15,426 nt of DNA from UBA7312 sp002715345 (GTDB lineage: Bacteria > Bacteroidota > Bacteroidia > Flavobacteriales > UBA7312). The notes below the pieces were generated by a model. The model was not told where the DNA came from and ran no database searches. It saw nothing but the letters and a program-made list of their open reading frames with translations. The translations under genes and the position numbers were made by a program. The stretch lies in NCBI GenBank assembly GCA_964009845.1, contig CAXGIQ010000020.1, positions 1 to 15,426 on the forward strand, read 5' to 3'. Positions 1 through 6,588 of this stretch are shown here, piece by piece; positions within the stretch are counted from its first letter, which is position 1; the number at the start of each line of letters is the position of its first letter.

Positions 1-2
1 AG

Positions 3-437
3 AAAGTATTGGTTTTATGTACGGGAAATTCTTGCCGATCGCAGATGGCAGAAGGTTGGCTGAAGTCGATGTTAGGAGATTTAGCAAAGGTTTATAGCGC
101 TGGTTTGGAGGCGCACGGTATCAATCCCTATATGAAAAAAGTTATGGAAGATGCCGGTATAGATGTGAGTAAGCATACCTCTAATGTTATGAGTGACTAT
201 AAGGATATTTCTTTCGATTATGTTATTACTGTTTGCAATCATGCTAGAGATAATTGTCCTTATTTTCAAAATGCCACTAAAAGAATCAGTTTTTCTTTTG
301 AAGACCCAGCAGATGCTACAGGTACTGATGAGGAGCAGTTGTTGGTGTATAAGAAAGTACGTGATCAAATTGAACGATTTTGCGCAAATTTTTCAGATCA
401 GGAGTTTGGTGTTTCCATATTACCTAATTTATTGTAA
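3..437 (+). CDS. arsC: Thioredoxin-type arsenate reductase (LMW phosphatase fold), 5' end outside window
   Basis: This enzyme reduces arsenate to arsenite in the cytoplasm, using a cysteine relay recharged by thioredoxin. The frame is open to the window edge and reads KVLVLCTGNSCRS, so the TTG at 9 is an internal Leu codon and the true start lies a few codons upstream. The phosphatase P-loop C-x5-R (CTGNSCR) is present. A second pair, C-x6-C (VCNHARDNCP, from about position 234), gives the three redox cysteines of the Trx-coupled family. The DPADATG motif carries the expected general-acid Asp. Length (about 142+ residues) is normal, with a tail some 10-14 residues longer than I expect. No arsR or arsenite exporter is seen downstream; the upstream side is not visible. 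A plain LMW tyrosine phosphatase is less likely because of the C-x6-C pair. Confidence 0.88.
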   Translation, partial: KVLVLCTGNSCRSQMAEGWLKSMLGDLAKVYSAGLEAHGINPYMKKVMEDAGIDVSKHTSNVMSDYKDISFDYVITVCNHARDNCPYFQNATKRISFSFEDPADATGTDEEQLLVYKKVRDQIERFCANFSDQEFGVSILPNLL

Positions 438-439
438 AT

Positions 440-612
440 CTACCGATTCTTAAAAATTAGGTCGTTTATAAGTGAAAAGTATTCTATGTGTTTATATTCA
501 TCAGGAAAACCACCATACAGTATTGTAAATGTTATTTTTTTGACTCAGCATATTGTTCATTTACAAGACTATCAGTGATAAATATATTATTTTCAATAGC
601 AAGTTCTCCTAT
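440..612 (-). pseudogene. Probable remnant of a protein gene 3' end, frameshifted at an A7 run
   Basis: Read on the minus strand, two adjacent frames give protein-like text. The first starts near 612 (IGELAIENNIFITDSL...) and stops at a TAA just after a run of seven A (535-541). One extra base in that run would join it to the second frame (ITFTILYGGFPDEYKH...), which ends at a TAG at 440-442. Together they make about 58 residues with no start codon; a TAA sits directly before the first Ile codon. I do not recognise the family. It could be a decayed gene end left between arsC and the peptidase gene, or a sequencing error in a homopolymer, though the missing start argues for decay. Chance coding-like sequence in an AT-rich spacer cannot be excluded. 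Confidence 0.35.
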
Positions 613-644
613 TTAAACTAATAAGTTTTTTAAATTCTTTATTG

Positions 645-2345
645 TTAAAGTATAAAATCTGCAGTATAGTTAGAGATATTTCCTCTTTCGTCTTCCACTT
701 CTAGGCTAAATATATGTTTTCCTTTACTAAGACCTTTCTCGAAATAATGAGTTAGTCGAGCTCTTTTAGGATCAAATTCCATCAATATCCACTTGCCGTC
801 AATTTCTCCTCTGTAAGATTTAATTCCACTCATATCATCTTTAATTGTCATTCTAAGTGTTGAAGAAGTCATTGTTTTTCCTGGGTAAATATTCAACCCT
901 TTAATGGTTGGAGCTAGGGTGTCTGCAGCTACCGAAAACTCTCCAAATGATTTTAGTTTGGTGGTTAGTTTGTTGTTCACCCATTTGCCTCCTCTATAAG
1001 TTAAGTTTCCATTTTTATTGATTTGTGCAATAAAAGCTTTACTCTTCAGTGTGCTATCTATGTCACTTTCGATAGAGATAGCATAGGATTTATGTACAGC
1101 AGTATTTTCGTTGTGCACATGATGAATAGGGGCGTAGCAAGTAGAAAGTGTGTCTGGAGAAACGCTGTATTGAAATTGAAGCGTGTCATACAATGCTTTC
1201 TTTGGAATGTGTATTTCTATTCCTTCATTTTTATAAATATTAGCCTCTTGGTAAGGGAAGATTGCTACTGTAGGTTCGTTTATTTGAGGGTTTGTAGGAG
1301 GTGAGTAATCTGTAGCTTCTAAGATGAAATGCAATTTAGATGTATTTCCATAGACATCTTTGATGGTAAATTTTCCTTGATGTATACTGTCTACTTCTAT
1401 CACCCCATTGTTTTCTACATGCTCATAAATACTTAACGGATTGTTTACTTCAAGGTAGCAAGAATGGATTCTTTTTTTACTGAGTTGTTTTTCAGCATAA
1501 TCAATATGGCTGTTAATATATCGTGTTTCATGAAATCCGAACTCATCCATTTCGTGGAAGTAAATTTGTTTTCCATCAATATTTAGATTCACAGAGTAAA
1601 CCCCATTTTTATTATTTGCCCCATTTAATAAATCATGTGTATAAATGCCAACACTTACTTTGCCATGCACTAGTATTGGCTTTTCTAATTTATAAATATT
1701 TCCTTCTTTAGTTGGCTTGAAGAATTTACCCAATTCTTGCTGATTAACCTGGCTCTTTTCGCCTCTTGGTTGAACTTTAATTTCTCTTATAATAGGAGCA
1801 ATATCATCTGCTATATCAAATCCAAAATGTAGTCCGTTTTGTGGAAATTCATTTTTACTTGTTCGGAGTTCGAAATGTAAGTGTGGGGCTGCAGAGCTTC
1901 CGCTATTTCCAGAGAAAGCAACCAAGTCACCTTTTTTTACAGCCAAGTCTTCTTTTTGAGGGAAAAGTTCAATAACAAAAGACTCTCTACTGTATTGAGC
2001 GGCTTTCACATGTTCTTCAATGGATCCATGATATTTGCTTAAATGGGCGTATACAGAAGTGTATCCGTTAGGATGAGTAATGTAAAGCGCTTTTCCGTAA
2101 CCCCAAGGTGATACCTTGATTCTGGAAACATAGCCGTCTGCAACAGCGTACACTTTGTGTCCAGACGCGCCTTGTGTCTTAATATCTATTCCGGCATGAA
2201 AATGATTACTTCTTAGCTCCCCAAAAGTTCCAGATAAAATAAGAGGAATATCCAATGGAGCTTGAAAATAATCAATAGGATGATTTTGTGCAGATCCGCT
2301 TAGAATGCTAGATAGTAGTAAGATGTAAATAAAAATATGACGCAT
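645..2345 (-). CDS. Secreted M23 family metallopeptidase (LytM/DUF-type, 566 aa)
   Basis: A likely zinc endopeptidase acting on peptidoglycan cross-links outside the inner membrane. Residues 1-19 form a signal peptide ending at Ser-Ala-Gln. The M23 domain occupies about residues 25-165. It has the zinc ligands H50-x3-D54 (HAGID), the active-site His of YAHL (H101) and the HxH pair in PHLHFEL (H155, H157), so it looks catalytically intact. The remaining 400 residues hold no motif I can name; they read as beta-rich domains, a layout common in Bacteroidota M23 proteins. The ATG at 2343-2345 is chosen because the signal peptide follows at once. It is transcribed away from the zapA cluster. A TATTTTTG box (2374-2381, minus strand) could be its promoter. 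It is either a cell-wall hydrolase or a regulator of one. Confidence 0.88.
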   Translation of the reverse strand: MRHIFIYILLLSSILSGSAQNHPIDYFQAPLDIPLILSGTFGELRSNHFHAGIDIKTQGASGHKVYAVADGYVSRIKVSPWGYGKALYITHPNGYTSVYAHLSKYHGSIEEHVKAAQYSRESFVIELFPQKEDLAVKKGDLVAFSGNSGSSAAPHLHFELRTSKNEFPQNGLHFGFDIADDIAPIIREIKVQPRGEKSQVNQQELGKFFKPTKEGNIYKLEKPILVHGKVSVGIYTHDLLNGANNKNGVYSVNLNIDGKQIYFHEMDEFGFHETRYINSHIDYAEKQLSKKRIHSCYLEVNNPLSIYEHVENNGVIEVDSIHQGKFTIKDVYGNTSKLHFILEATDYSPPTNPQINEPTVAIFPYQEANIYKNEGIEIHIPKKALYDTLQFQYSVSPDTLSTCYAPIHHVHNENTAVHKSYAISIESDIDSTLKSKAFIAQINKNGNLTYRGGKWVNNKLTTKLKSFGEFSVAADTLAPTIKGLNIYPGKTMTSSTLRMTIKDDMSGIKSYRGEIDGKWILMEFDPKRARLTHYFEKGLSKGKHIFSLEVEDERGNISNYTADFIL

Positions 2346-2373
2346 TATTCTATGAATATTGAACTATAAGATG

Positions 2374-2381
2374 CAAAAATA
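2374..2381 (-). promoter_or_regulatory. Candidate -7 element for the M23 peptidase gene
   Basis: The minus strand reads TATTTTTG, matching the Bacteroidota TAnnTTTG -7 box. It would start transcription about 20 nt before the ATG. No TTG lies at the expected distance upstream, where a terminator-like hairpin sits instead, so this is a weak call. Confidence 0.35.
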
Positions 2382-2408
2382 AAAAGCTCGTAAAATAAAC
2401 GGGCTTTT
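2382..2408 (+). terminator. Terminator-like hairpin between divergent genes
   Basis: AAAAGCTCGT (2382-2391) pairs with ACGGGCTTTT (2399-2408) around a 7-nt loop, with one G-U pair. As plus-strand RNA it ends in U residues like an intrinsic terminator. No gene lies directly upstream on that strand, as the peptidase gene starts at 2345 and points away. It may insulate the two divergent units, or act as an operator-like inverted repeat. It touches the -33 box of the coiled-coil/zapA promoter. Confidence 0.5.
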
Positions 2409-2440
2409 GTTTGTAAATAAATCTAGCAATGTTAACTTTG
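2406..2440 (+). promoter_or_regulatory. Promoter of the coiled-coil gene/zapA cluster
   Basis: TTTG at 2410-2413 is followed after 19 nt by TAACTTTG (2433-2440), a full match to the Bacteroidota sigma-A pattern (TTTG, then TAnnTTTG). A second TTTG at 2406-2409 is an alternative -33 box. Transcription would start near 2446, giving a leader of about 30 nt to the ATG at 2476. Confidence 0.7.
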
Positions 2441-2475
2441 TATTAGTAAAACGATTCTTGAATTTTTTGTTGCTC

Positions 2476-2757
2476 ATGAAAGCAACCATTGATAGACTGC
2501 AAAATAAACTCGAACGATTAGTTTCTAAACATCAAGAAGTTAAGTCGGCTAATTTACAGCTAAAAAAAAAGTTGTTGAGTTTGCAGGAAAAGCTTGAAAA
2601 AGAGCAGCAAAGTGTTTCAGAATTGAAAGACAAAAACAAAATCTTGAAGCTTTCGATATCTTTACACGGAGAAGAGCAGGATACGCAAGCAGCAAGACAA
2701 CGAATTAACGAGCTTGTGCGGGAAATCGATAAATGTATTGCCTTGTTAAATAAGTGA
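2476..2757 (+). CDS. Small coiled-coil protein encoded before zapA (93 aa)
   Basis: A short cytoplasmic protein that is almost entirely predicted coiled coil, with heptad-like Leu spacing from residue 7 to about 60. It ends in a charged segment, INELVREIDKCIALLNK, which I recall as typical of small uncharacterised proteins encoded before zapA in Flavobacteriia. It has no signal peptide or membrane segment. The frame is open from a TTG at 2407, but that codon lies inside the promoter, so the ATG at 2476 is the start. zapA follows 12 nt after the stop, so the two are surely cotranscribed. Its size, coiled-coil nature and position suggest a division-related partner of ZapA, comparable in style to ZapB; that role is inference and there is no visible homology to ZapB. 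Confidence 0.85.
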   Translation: MKATIDRLQNKLERLVSKHQEVKSANLQLKKKLLSLQEKLEKEQQSVSELKDKNKILKLSISLHGEEQDTQAARQRINELVREIDKCIALLNK

Positions 2758-2769
2758 TAAAAGCGCTCC

Positions 2770-3051
2770 ATGGAGAGTTTAAAGATAAAAGTAACCGTAG
2801 CAAACAGGACATATCCTTTAACTATAAAAAGGGAGGATGAAGAGCAGGTGAGAAAAGCGGTAAAGGTGATAGATGAGCGATTAAAAGTTTACGAAAAAAG
2901 TTTTGCAGCTAGAGATACACAAGATTTATTAAGTATGTGTTTACTAGAAATGTCTGTAAAGTTACTGACGGATGAGCAAAAAGTCAAAGTAGATAGTAGC
3001 GTAGAGGAGCAATTGCAAATGCTTGAATCACTTATAGACGAGCAACTATAA
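2770..3051 (+). CDS. zapA: Cell division protein ZapA
   Basis: ZapA binds FtsZ and bundles its filaments at the division ring in the cytoplasm. The 93-residue length is normal for the family. The N-terminal part (IKVTVANRTYPLTIKREDEE, residues 5-24) is the conserved beta hairpin. It is followed by the helix with VRKAVKVIDERL and the RDTQDLLSMCLLEM segment, then a charged C-terminal helix for dimer/tetramer coiled-coil formation. It is the second gene after the promoter at 2410-2440. The stop is 24 nt before the 6S-like RNA, the same zapA-6S order that is known for zapA-ssrS in E. coli. Confidence 0.92.
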   Translation: MESLKIKVTVANRTYPLTIKREDEEQVRKAVKVIDERLKVYEKSFAARDTQDLLSMCLLEMSVKLLTDEQKVKVDSSVEEQLQMLESLIDEQL

Positions 3052-3075
3052 AAGAAAACGTTCTTTATAATTTAT

Positions 3076-3261
3076 ACCCGCATCAATTAAGTTTTTAAAC
3101 TCAACAAGATTTTAATTGGGGATACGACTTATGTCTTCAAAAGCAGGCCTCAACCCTTCGGGGTTTCTAATTTGGAACAGTGGAAGTTTGCGATGGCGTA
3201 GCGGCCCCACCCATGTTATTAGGAGTTTATTAAACACCTTTTGGGTTGATGCGGGTTTTTT
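3076..3261 (+). ncRNA. ssrS: 6S-like RNA (RNA polymerase regulator), flavobacterial type
   Basis: 6S RNA mimics an open promoter and sequesters the housekeeping RNA polymerase holoenzyme in stationary phase. Here the whole zapA-rny spacer folds as one long irregular hairpin. A perfect 11-bp end helix (ACCCGCATCAA 3076-3086 with 3246-3256) is followed by GTTT/AAAC (3091-3094, 3232-3235) and TAAACTC/GAGTTTA (3096-3102, 3223-3229). Next comes a large unpaired region (about 3103-3116 and 3210-3222), the candidate central bubble. Then TGGGG/CCCCA (3117-3121, 3205-3209) and TACG/CGTA (3123-3126, 3197-3200) pair. At the apex is AACCC-UUCG-GGGTT (3152-3165). The end helix runs into seven T (3256-3262), so it doubles as the terminator. 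Length of about 185 nt fits 6S RNA. No clear promoter is seen just upstream, so it may be processed from zapA mRNA. Confidence 0.8.
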
Positions 3262-3262
3262 T
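3246..3262 (+). terminator. Intrinsic terminator formed by the closing helix of the 6S-like RNA
   Basis: The right arm TTGATGCGGGT (3246-3256) pairs perfectly with 3076-3086 and runs into seven consecutive T. rny starts only 24 nt further on, so either rny depends on read-through or its promoter overlaps the RNA gene. Confidence 0.65.
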
Positions 3263-3285
3263 ATGAATACTAATTAGATAATTAA

Positions 3286-4824
3286 ATGGATTTAATAGCA
3301 ATTTTTTTAGGTCTAGCAGGGTTAGTGATAGGAGGAGCTATTGCCTTTGTGGTGTTGAATAAAATGAATAAAGGAAAAGGAAATAATATTCTAGAAGAAG
3401 CTAAAAAGGAGGCCGAACAAATCAAAAAAGATAAAATGCTTCAGGCGAAGGAAAAATTTTTAGAGCTTAAAAGCGAGCATGAAAAAGTAATCAATCAGCG
3501 TAACCAAAAAATTGCAAATGCTGAGAATCGTGTGAAGGATAAAGAAAACAAGCTTAATCAAAGAATAGGAGAGGTTAACAAGAAAGAAAAGCAAATTGAA
3601 GATCTCAAGAATAATGTCTCTAGGCAGAAGGAAGCGATTAAGCGTAAAGAGGAAGAGGTAGAAAAAAATCATAGAAAACAGGTAGAAGCCTTAGAAACTA
3701 TTTCTGGATTGTCAGCTGAACAAGCGAAAAAAGAATTAGTAGAAACCCTGAAAGATGAAGCCAAAACACATGCAATGGCTCACATACAAGAAATTGTAGA
3801 AGAGGCAAAATTGACTGCAAATAAGGATGCTAAAAAAATCATTATTCAAACTATTCAAAGAGTTGCTACCGAGCACGCCATTGAAAACTCTGTTTCGGTT
3901 TTTAATATTCAAAGTGATGATGTGAAAGGTCGAATTATTGGTCGTGAAGGCCGTAATATTCGATCGTTAGAGGCTGCTACAGGAGTAGAAATTATTGTAG
4001 ATGACACACCTGATGCGATATTACTTTCTTGTTTTGATCCGGTAAGAAGAGAAATTGCTCGTTTAGCACTACATAAATTGGTAACAGACGGTCGTATCCA
4101 TCCAGCAAGAATTGAAGAGGTAGTATCAAAAACAAAAAAGCAAATAGAGGAGGAGATTGCAGAAATTGGAAAAAGAACAGCTATCGATTTAGGGATTCAC
4201 GGTTTACATCCAGAGTTAGTTCGCATGGTTGGTAGAATGAAATATCGTTCTTCTTATGGGCAAAACCTTTTACAACATTCAAGAGAGGTGGCTAATATGT
4301 GTGCTACTATGGCTTCTGAATTAGGGCTAAATCCTAAGACAGCCAAAAGAGCAGGTTTGTTACATGATATTGGAAAAGTACCTGATGATGAGCCTGAATT
4401 ACCACACGCAATTTTTGGTATGAATTTGGCTGAGAAGTTTGGGGAAAAAACTGATGTATGTAATGCTATTGGAGCGCACCATGATGAGGTGGAAATGACA
4501 TCTATGATTTCACCAATCGTTCAAGTTTGTGATGCTATTTCAGGAGCAAGACCAGGGGCTCGTAGAGAGATTGTAGAGTCTTATATTAAGCGAATTAAAG
4601 AGTTAGAGGATACAGCATTAACATATCCGGGAGTAGTGAAGTCTTACGCAATTCAGGCGGGTAGAGAGTTGCGCGTAATTGTGGAAAGTGAATCTGTTTC
4701 TGATGCAGATGCAGAAAAGCTGTCATTTGAAATTTCACAAAAAATTGAAACAGAGATGACTTATCCTGGGCAGGTGAAAGTGACAGTTATTAGAGAAACG
4801 AGAGCGGTTAACTTCGCGAAGTAA
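3286..4824 (+). CDS. rny: Ribonuclease Y
   Basis: Membrane-anchored endoribonuclease that starts mRNA decay. Length (512 aa) and domain order match the family. Residues 1-25 form a transmembrane anchor. Residues about 35-200 are a highly charged coiled coil. A KH RNA-binding domain at about 203-270 has the GRIIGREGRNIR loop (215-226). An HD hydrolase domain at about 325-420 has H331, the HD pair H360-D361, HH 398-399 and D416 as metal ligands. The C-terminus ends RETRAVNFAK, as usual. The start at 3286 gives the anchor directly. It follows the 6S-like RNA by about 30 nt with no clear promoter of its own. A hairpin terminator lies 19 nt after the stop. Confidence 0.95.
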   Translation: MDLIAIFLGLAGLVIGGAIAFVVLNKMNKGKGNNILEEAKKEAEQIKKDKMLQAKEKFLELKSEHEKVINQRNQKIANAENRVKDKENKLNQRIGEVNKKEKQIEDLKNNVSRQKEAIKRKEEEVEKNHRKQVEALETISGLSAEQAKKELVETLKDEAKTHAMAHIQEIVEEAKLTANKDAKKIIIQTIQRVATEHAIENSVSVFNIQSDDVKGRIIGREGRNIRSLEAATGVEIIVDDTPDAILLSCFDPVRREIARLALHKLVTDGRIHPARIEEVVSKTKKQIEEEIAEIGKRTAIDLGIHGLHPELVRMVGRMKYRSSYGQNLLQHSREVANMCATMASELGLNPKTAKRAGLLHDIGKVPDDEPELPHAIFGMNLAEKFGEKTDVCNAIGAHHDEVEMTSMISPIVQVCDAISGARPGARREIVESYIKRIKELEDTALTYPGVVKSYAIQAGRELRVIVESESVSDADAEKLSFEISQKIETEMTYPGQVKVTVIRETRAVNFAK

Positions 4825-4830
4825 TAAGTT

Positions 4831-5685
4831 TTATTTAGTTCTAAAAAGCTGAAGGAATTTCTGAATTTCTTCAGCTTTTTCTTTATTGCCTTGTATAGAG
4901 TAGGAGTGTAAAAGGTTTGTGAGCAGCCTTCTGATTATTGCTCGATTGCCACAAGGACTGAAAAACATTGTTTTAAGTTCTAATTTTTCTTTTTCTACAA
5001 AGCGTTCTAATTCTTTTCTAGAAAGAATACTTCCATGGCTAAAAGGGTTAATGTAGAATTTAACTGGGTCTCCTCCATACAGTTCTTCATGTGTGTATGC
5101 AATTACAAAGTGTTTTGGAAGATTAACACCTTTAATAGGTAATTCGCATTTTTGAGCAATTATAAGATAGAGTAAAGATAGAGATAGAGGATTCCCTTTT
5201 TTATTATTTAAAACATCACTAATAAAAGAGTTTTGAGGTGCATGGAAGTTTCGTACATTACCTTTATATCCGTGTACTTCAAAAAGCATGTGATTGATAA
5301 GCCTTATTTTTTCTAGTGGAGTCAGGTTTTCGTTTAATTCCATCCGTATTTCTTTCACTATTTGCTCTATTTGTAACGCTATATTTCTTAGATCTAAATC
5401 AGGATATTGATAACGAGAAAGAAGGAACCAGGCTTTGAGTAAGTCTTTTTCTGGGCTTGTAATCCAGTCTTCGAGTTCAGCTTCTGTGAAATTGAATTGT
5501 ATTTCATGAATAATTTGCTCCGAACGGCTTTGCATCAAGCTGTCAAAATTCATTTCCCAAGCATTTTCTAAATCAGGAACAACTTCTATACCGAGTTCAA
5601 CTAATTTGTTTTTTACCTGAAAATAAATGTCATTATCAGGGTCCTCTAGCAGTGAAATCAGAGCATGTATTTCGTTTTTATCCAT
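4831..5685 (-). CDS. SirB1/transglutaminase-like family protein (284 aa)
   Basis: A cytoplasmic protein of the SirB1-like transglutaminase-fold family; its reaction is unknown. The central part carries the family signature KKGNPLSLSLLYLIIAQ (162-178), then GVNLPKHFVIAY (186-197) and FYINPFSHGSILSRKE (210-225). No Cys sits in the KGNPLSLS segment where an active transglutaminase nucleophile would be expected, so classical transglutaminase chemistry is doubtful. The N-terminal 80 residues are helical, with repeat-like helices. The start codon overlaps the stop of the upstream phosphorylase gene (ATGGATAA, 5678-5685), so translation is probably coupled. Its last codons also encode a strong hairpin terminator shared with the opposing rny transcript. 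Confidence 0.82.
   Translation of the reverse strand: MDKNEIHALISLLEDPDNDIYFQVKNKLVELGIEVVPDLENAWEMNFDSLMQSRSEQIIHEIQFNFTEAELEDWITSPEKDLLKAWFLLSRYQYPDLDLRNIALQIEQIVKEIRMELNENLTPLEKIRLINHMLFEVHGYKGNVRNFHAPQNSFISDVLNNKKGNPLSLSLLYLIIAQKCELPIKGVNLPKHFVIAYTHEELYGGDPVKFYINPFSHGSILSRKELERFVEKEKLELKTMFFSPCGNRAIIRRLLTNLLHSYSIQGNKEKAEEIQKFLQLFRTK
4843..4880. terminator. Bidirectional terminator inside the 3' end of the SirB1-like gene
   Basis: AAAAAGCTGAAG (4843-4854) and CTTCAGCTTTTT (4869-4880) form a perfect 12-bp stem, with further A-T pairs possible inside the 14-nt loop. Both strands end in a run of T, so it can stop rny on the plus strand, 19 nt after its stop. On the minus strand the hairpin precedes the stop codon of the SirB1-like gene, within its coding sequence. 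Confidence 0.75.
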
Positions 5686-6544
5686 GTGTTAATCTTTCCA
5701 ATACGAAAGGTATCATTTCAGAAACAGTTTTCTTATAGTCCTTACTGTATTGCTGTTGGATACGATTAGCTATAATGGCGCAAATTGTTAGGCATTGATG
5801 CTCTAAAAGTTTTCCTAATCCATAGAGCGCGGCCGTCTCCATCTCAAAGTTAGTGATTTTTAAATTGTTATGTTCAAAAGTGTTGAGTTGTTCATGTAAG
5901 TCGGATATTGAAAAAGGTAAGCGAATACATCTACCTTGTGGTCCGTAAAAGCCAGGTGATGTCGCTGTAATTCCGCTTCTTAAATCGCTAAACTTTTTCA
6001 GTAAAATGATAGAACCTGTATAAAAATATGGCAGAGATAGGTCTTCTGGCCAATTAGCATGTTGGTGAAACGCTTCTCCCATTTCGGCATCAAAAGAGTT
6101 GTTAGCATAATAATACATGAGATTGTCCATCCCCATCCCGTGTGTAGATGCTAAGTAGCAATCAACAGGGATATCTTCATGAACAGCTCCAGAAGTTCCA
6201 AGTCGAATAATATTTAAGGCTTTCTTTTCTCTTTTTTCTACTTTACTTTTTAAATCGACATTTACCAATGCATCAAGCTCATTTATGACGATATCAATAT
6301 TGTCAGTTCCAATTCCAGTAGAGAGAGCTGTTATTCGTTTATTTCCAATATATCCTGTGTGTGTGACAAATTCTCGGTTAATTACCTGGTGCTCTATGCG
6401 GTCAAAATATTGTGAGATTTGCTGTACTCTTCCTTGGTCTCCAACAACTAAAATGGTGTCGGCAATTTGTTCTGGATGAAGGTGTAGGTGGTAAATGCTT
6501 CCATCATCATTTAGGACAAGTTCGCTTTCTGCTATTGGTTTCAT
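5678..6544 (-). CDS. Nucleoside phosphorylase (uridine/purine phosphorylase family)
   Basis: Cytoplasmic enzyme of the PNP/UDP family that splits a nucleoside with phosphate into base and ribose-1-phosphate. Length (288 aa) is normal. Family motifs are in order: a GDxGR phosphate loop (GDQGRV, 35-40; Gln where Pro is usual), STGIGTDNIDIVINEL (75-90), RLGTSGA (114-120), GFYGPQGR (198-205) and the ribose-binding NFEMETAALYGL (232-243). The base specificity cannot be read with confidence; the annotation 'uridine phosphorylase-like' is the closest. It is the first gene of a two-gene minus-strand unit and overlaps the next start by 8 bp. A TAGATTTG box (6574-6581, minus) may be its promoter, interleaved with the divergent usp promoter. 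Confidence 0.87.
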   Translation of the reverse strand: MKPIAESELVLNDDGSIYHLHLHPEQIADTILVVGDQGRVQQISQYFDRIEHQVINREFVTHTGYIGNKRITALSTGIGTDNIDIVINELDALVNVDLKSKVEKREKKALNIIRLGTSGAVHEDIPVDCYLASTHGMGMDNLMYYYANNSFDAEMGEAFHQHANWPEDLSLPYFYTGSIILLKKFSDLRSGITATSPGFYGPQGRCIRLPFSISDLHEQLNTFEHNNLKITNFEMETAALYGLGKLLEHQCLTICAIIANRIQQQYSKDYKKTVSEMIPFVLERLTHG

Positions 6545-6565
6545 AAAATGGAATGCTTACATTTG
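6535..6565 (+). promoter_or_regulatory. Promoter of the universal stress protein gene
   Basis: TTG at 6535-6537 and TACATTTG at 6558-6565 are spaced by 20 nt, matching the Bacteroidota sigma-A pattern. Transcription would start near 6572, about 17 nt before the ATG at 6589. The -33 box lies within the first codons of the divergent phosphorylase gene. Confidence 0.6.
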
Positions 6566-6573
6566 CTATTGTT

Positions 6574-6581
6574 CAAATCTA
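6574..6581 (-). promoter_or_regulatory. Candidate -7 element of the phosphorylase/SirB1-like unit
   Basis: The minus strand reads TAGATTTG, a full TAnnTTTG match, placing a start near 6567, about 23 nt before the ATG. No TTG is found at the right distance upstream (GTT at 6601-6603 is nearest), so the -33 part is poor. Confidence 0.4.
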
Positions 6582-6588
6582 ATAAAAT

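Noticed and set aside
615..631. AAACT/AGTTT hairpin with T-run as a terminator
   Set aside because: The stem is only 5 A-T-rich base pairs, expected by chance in this AT-rich spacer.
2407..2475. N-terminal extension of the coiled-coil gene from a TTG at 2407
   Set aside because: It overlaps the -33 and -7 promoter boxes and adds hydrophobic residues unlike the rest; ATG at 2476 fits better.
3152..3165. UUCG-capped hairpin as a zapA terminator
   Set aside because: It is only 5 bp, has no T-run after it, and fits as the apex of the larger 6S-like fold.
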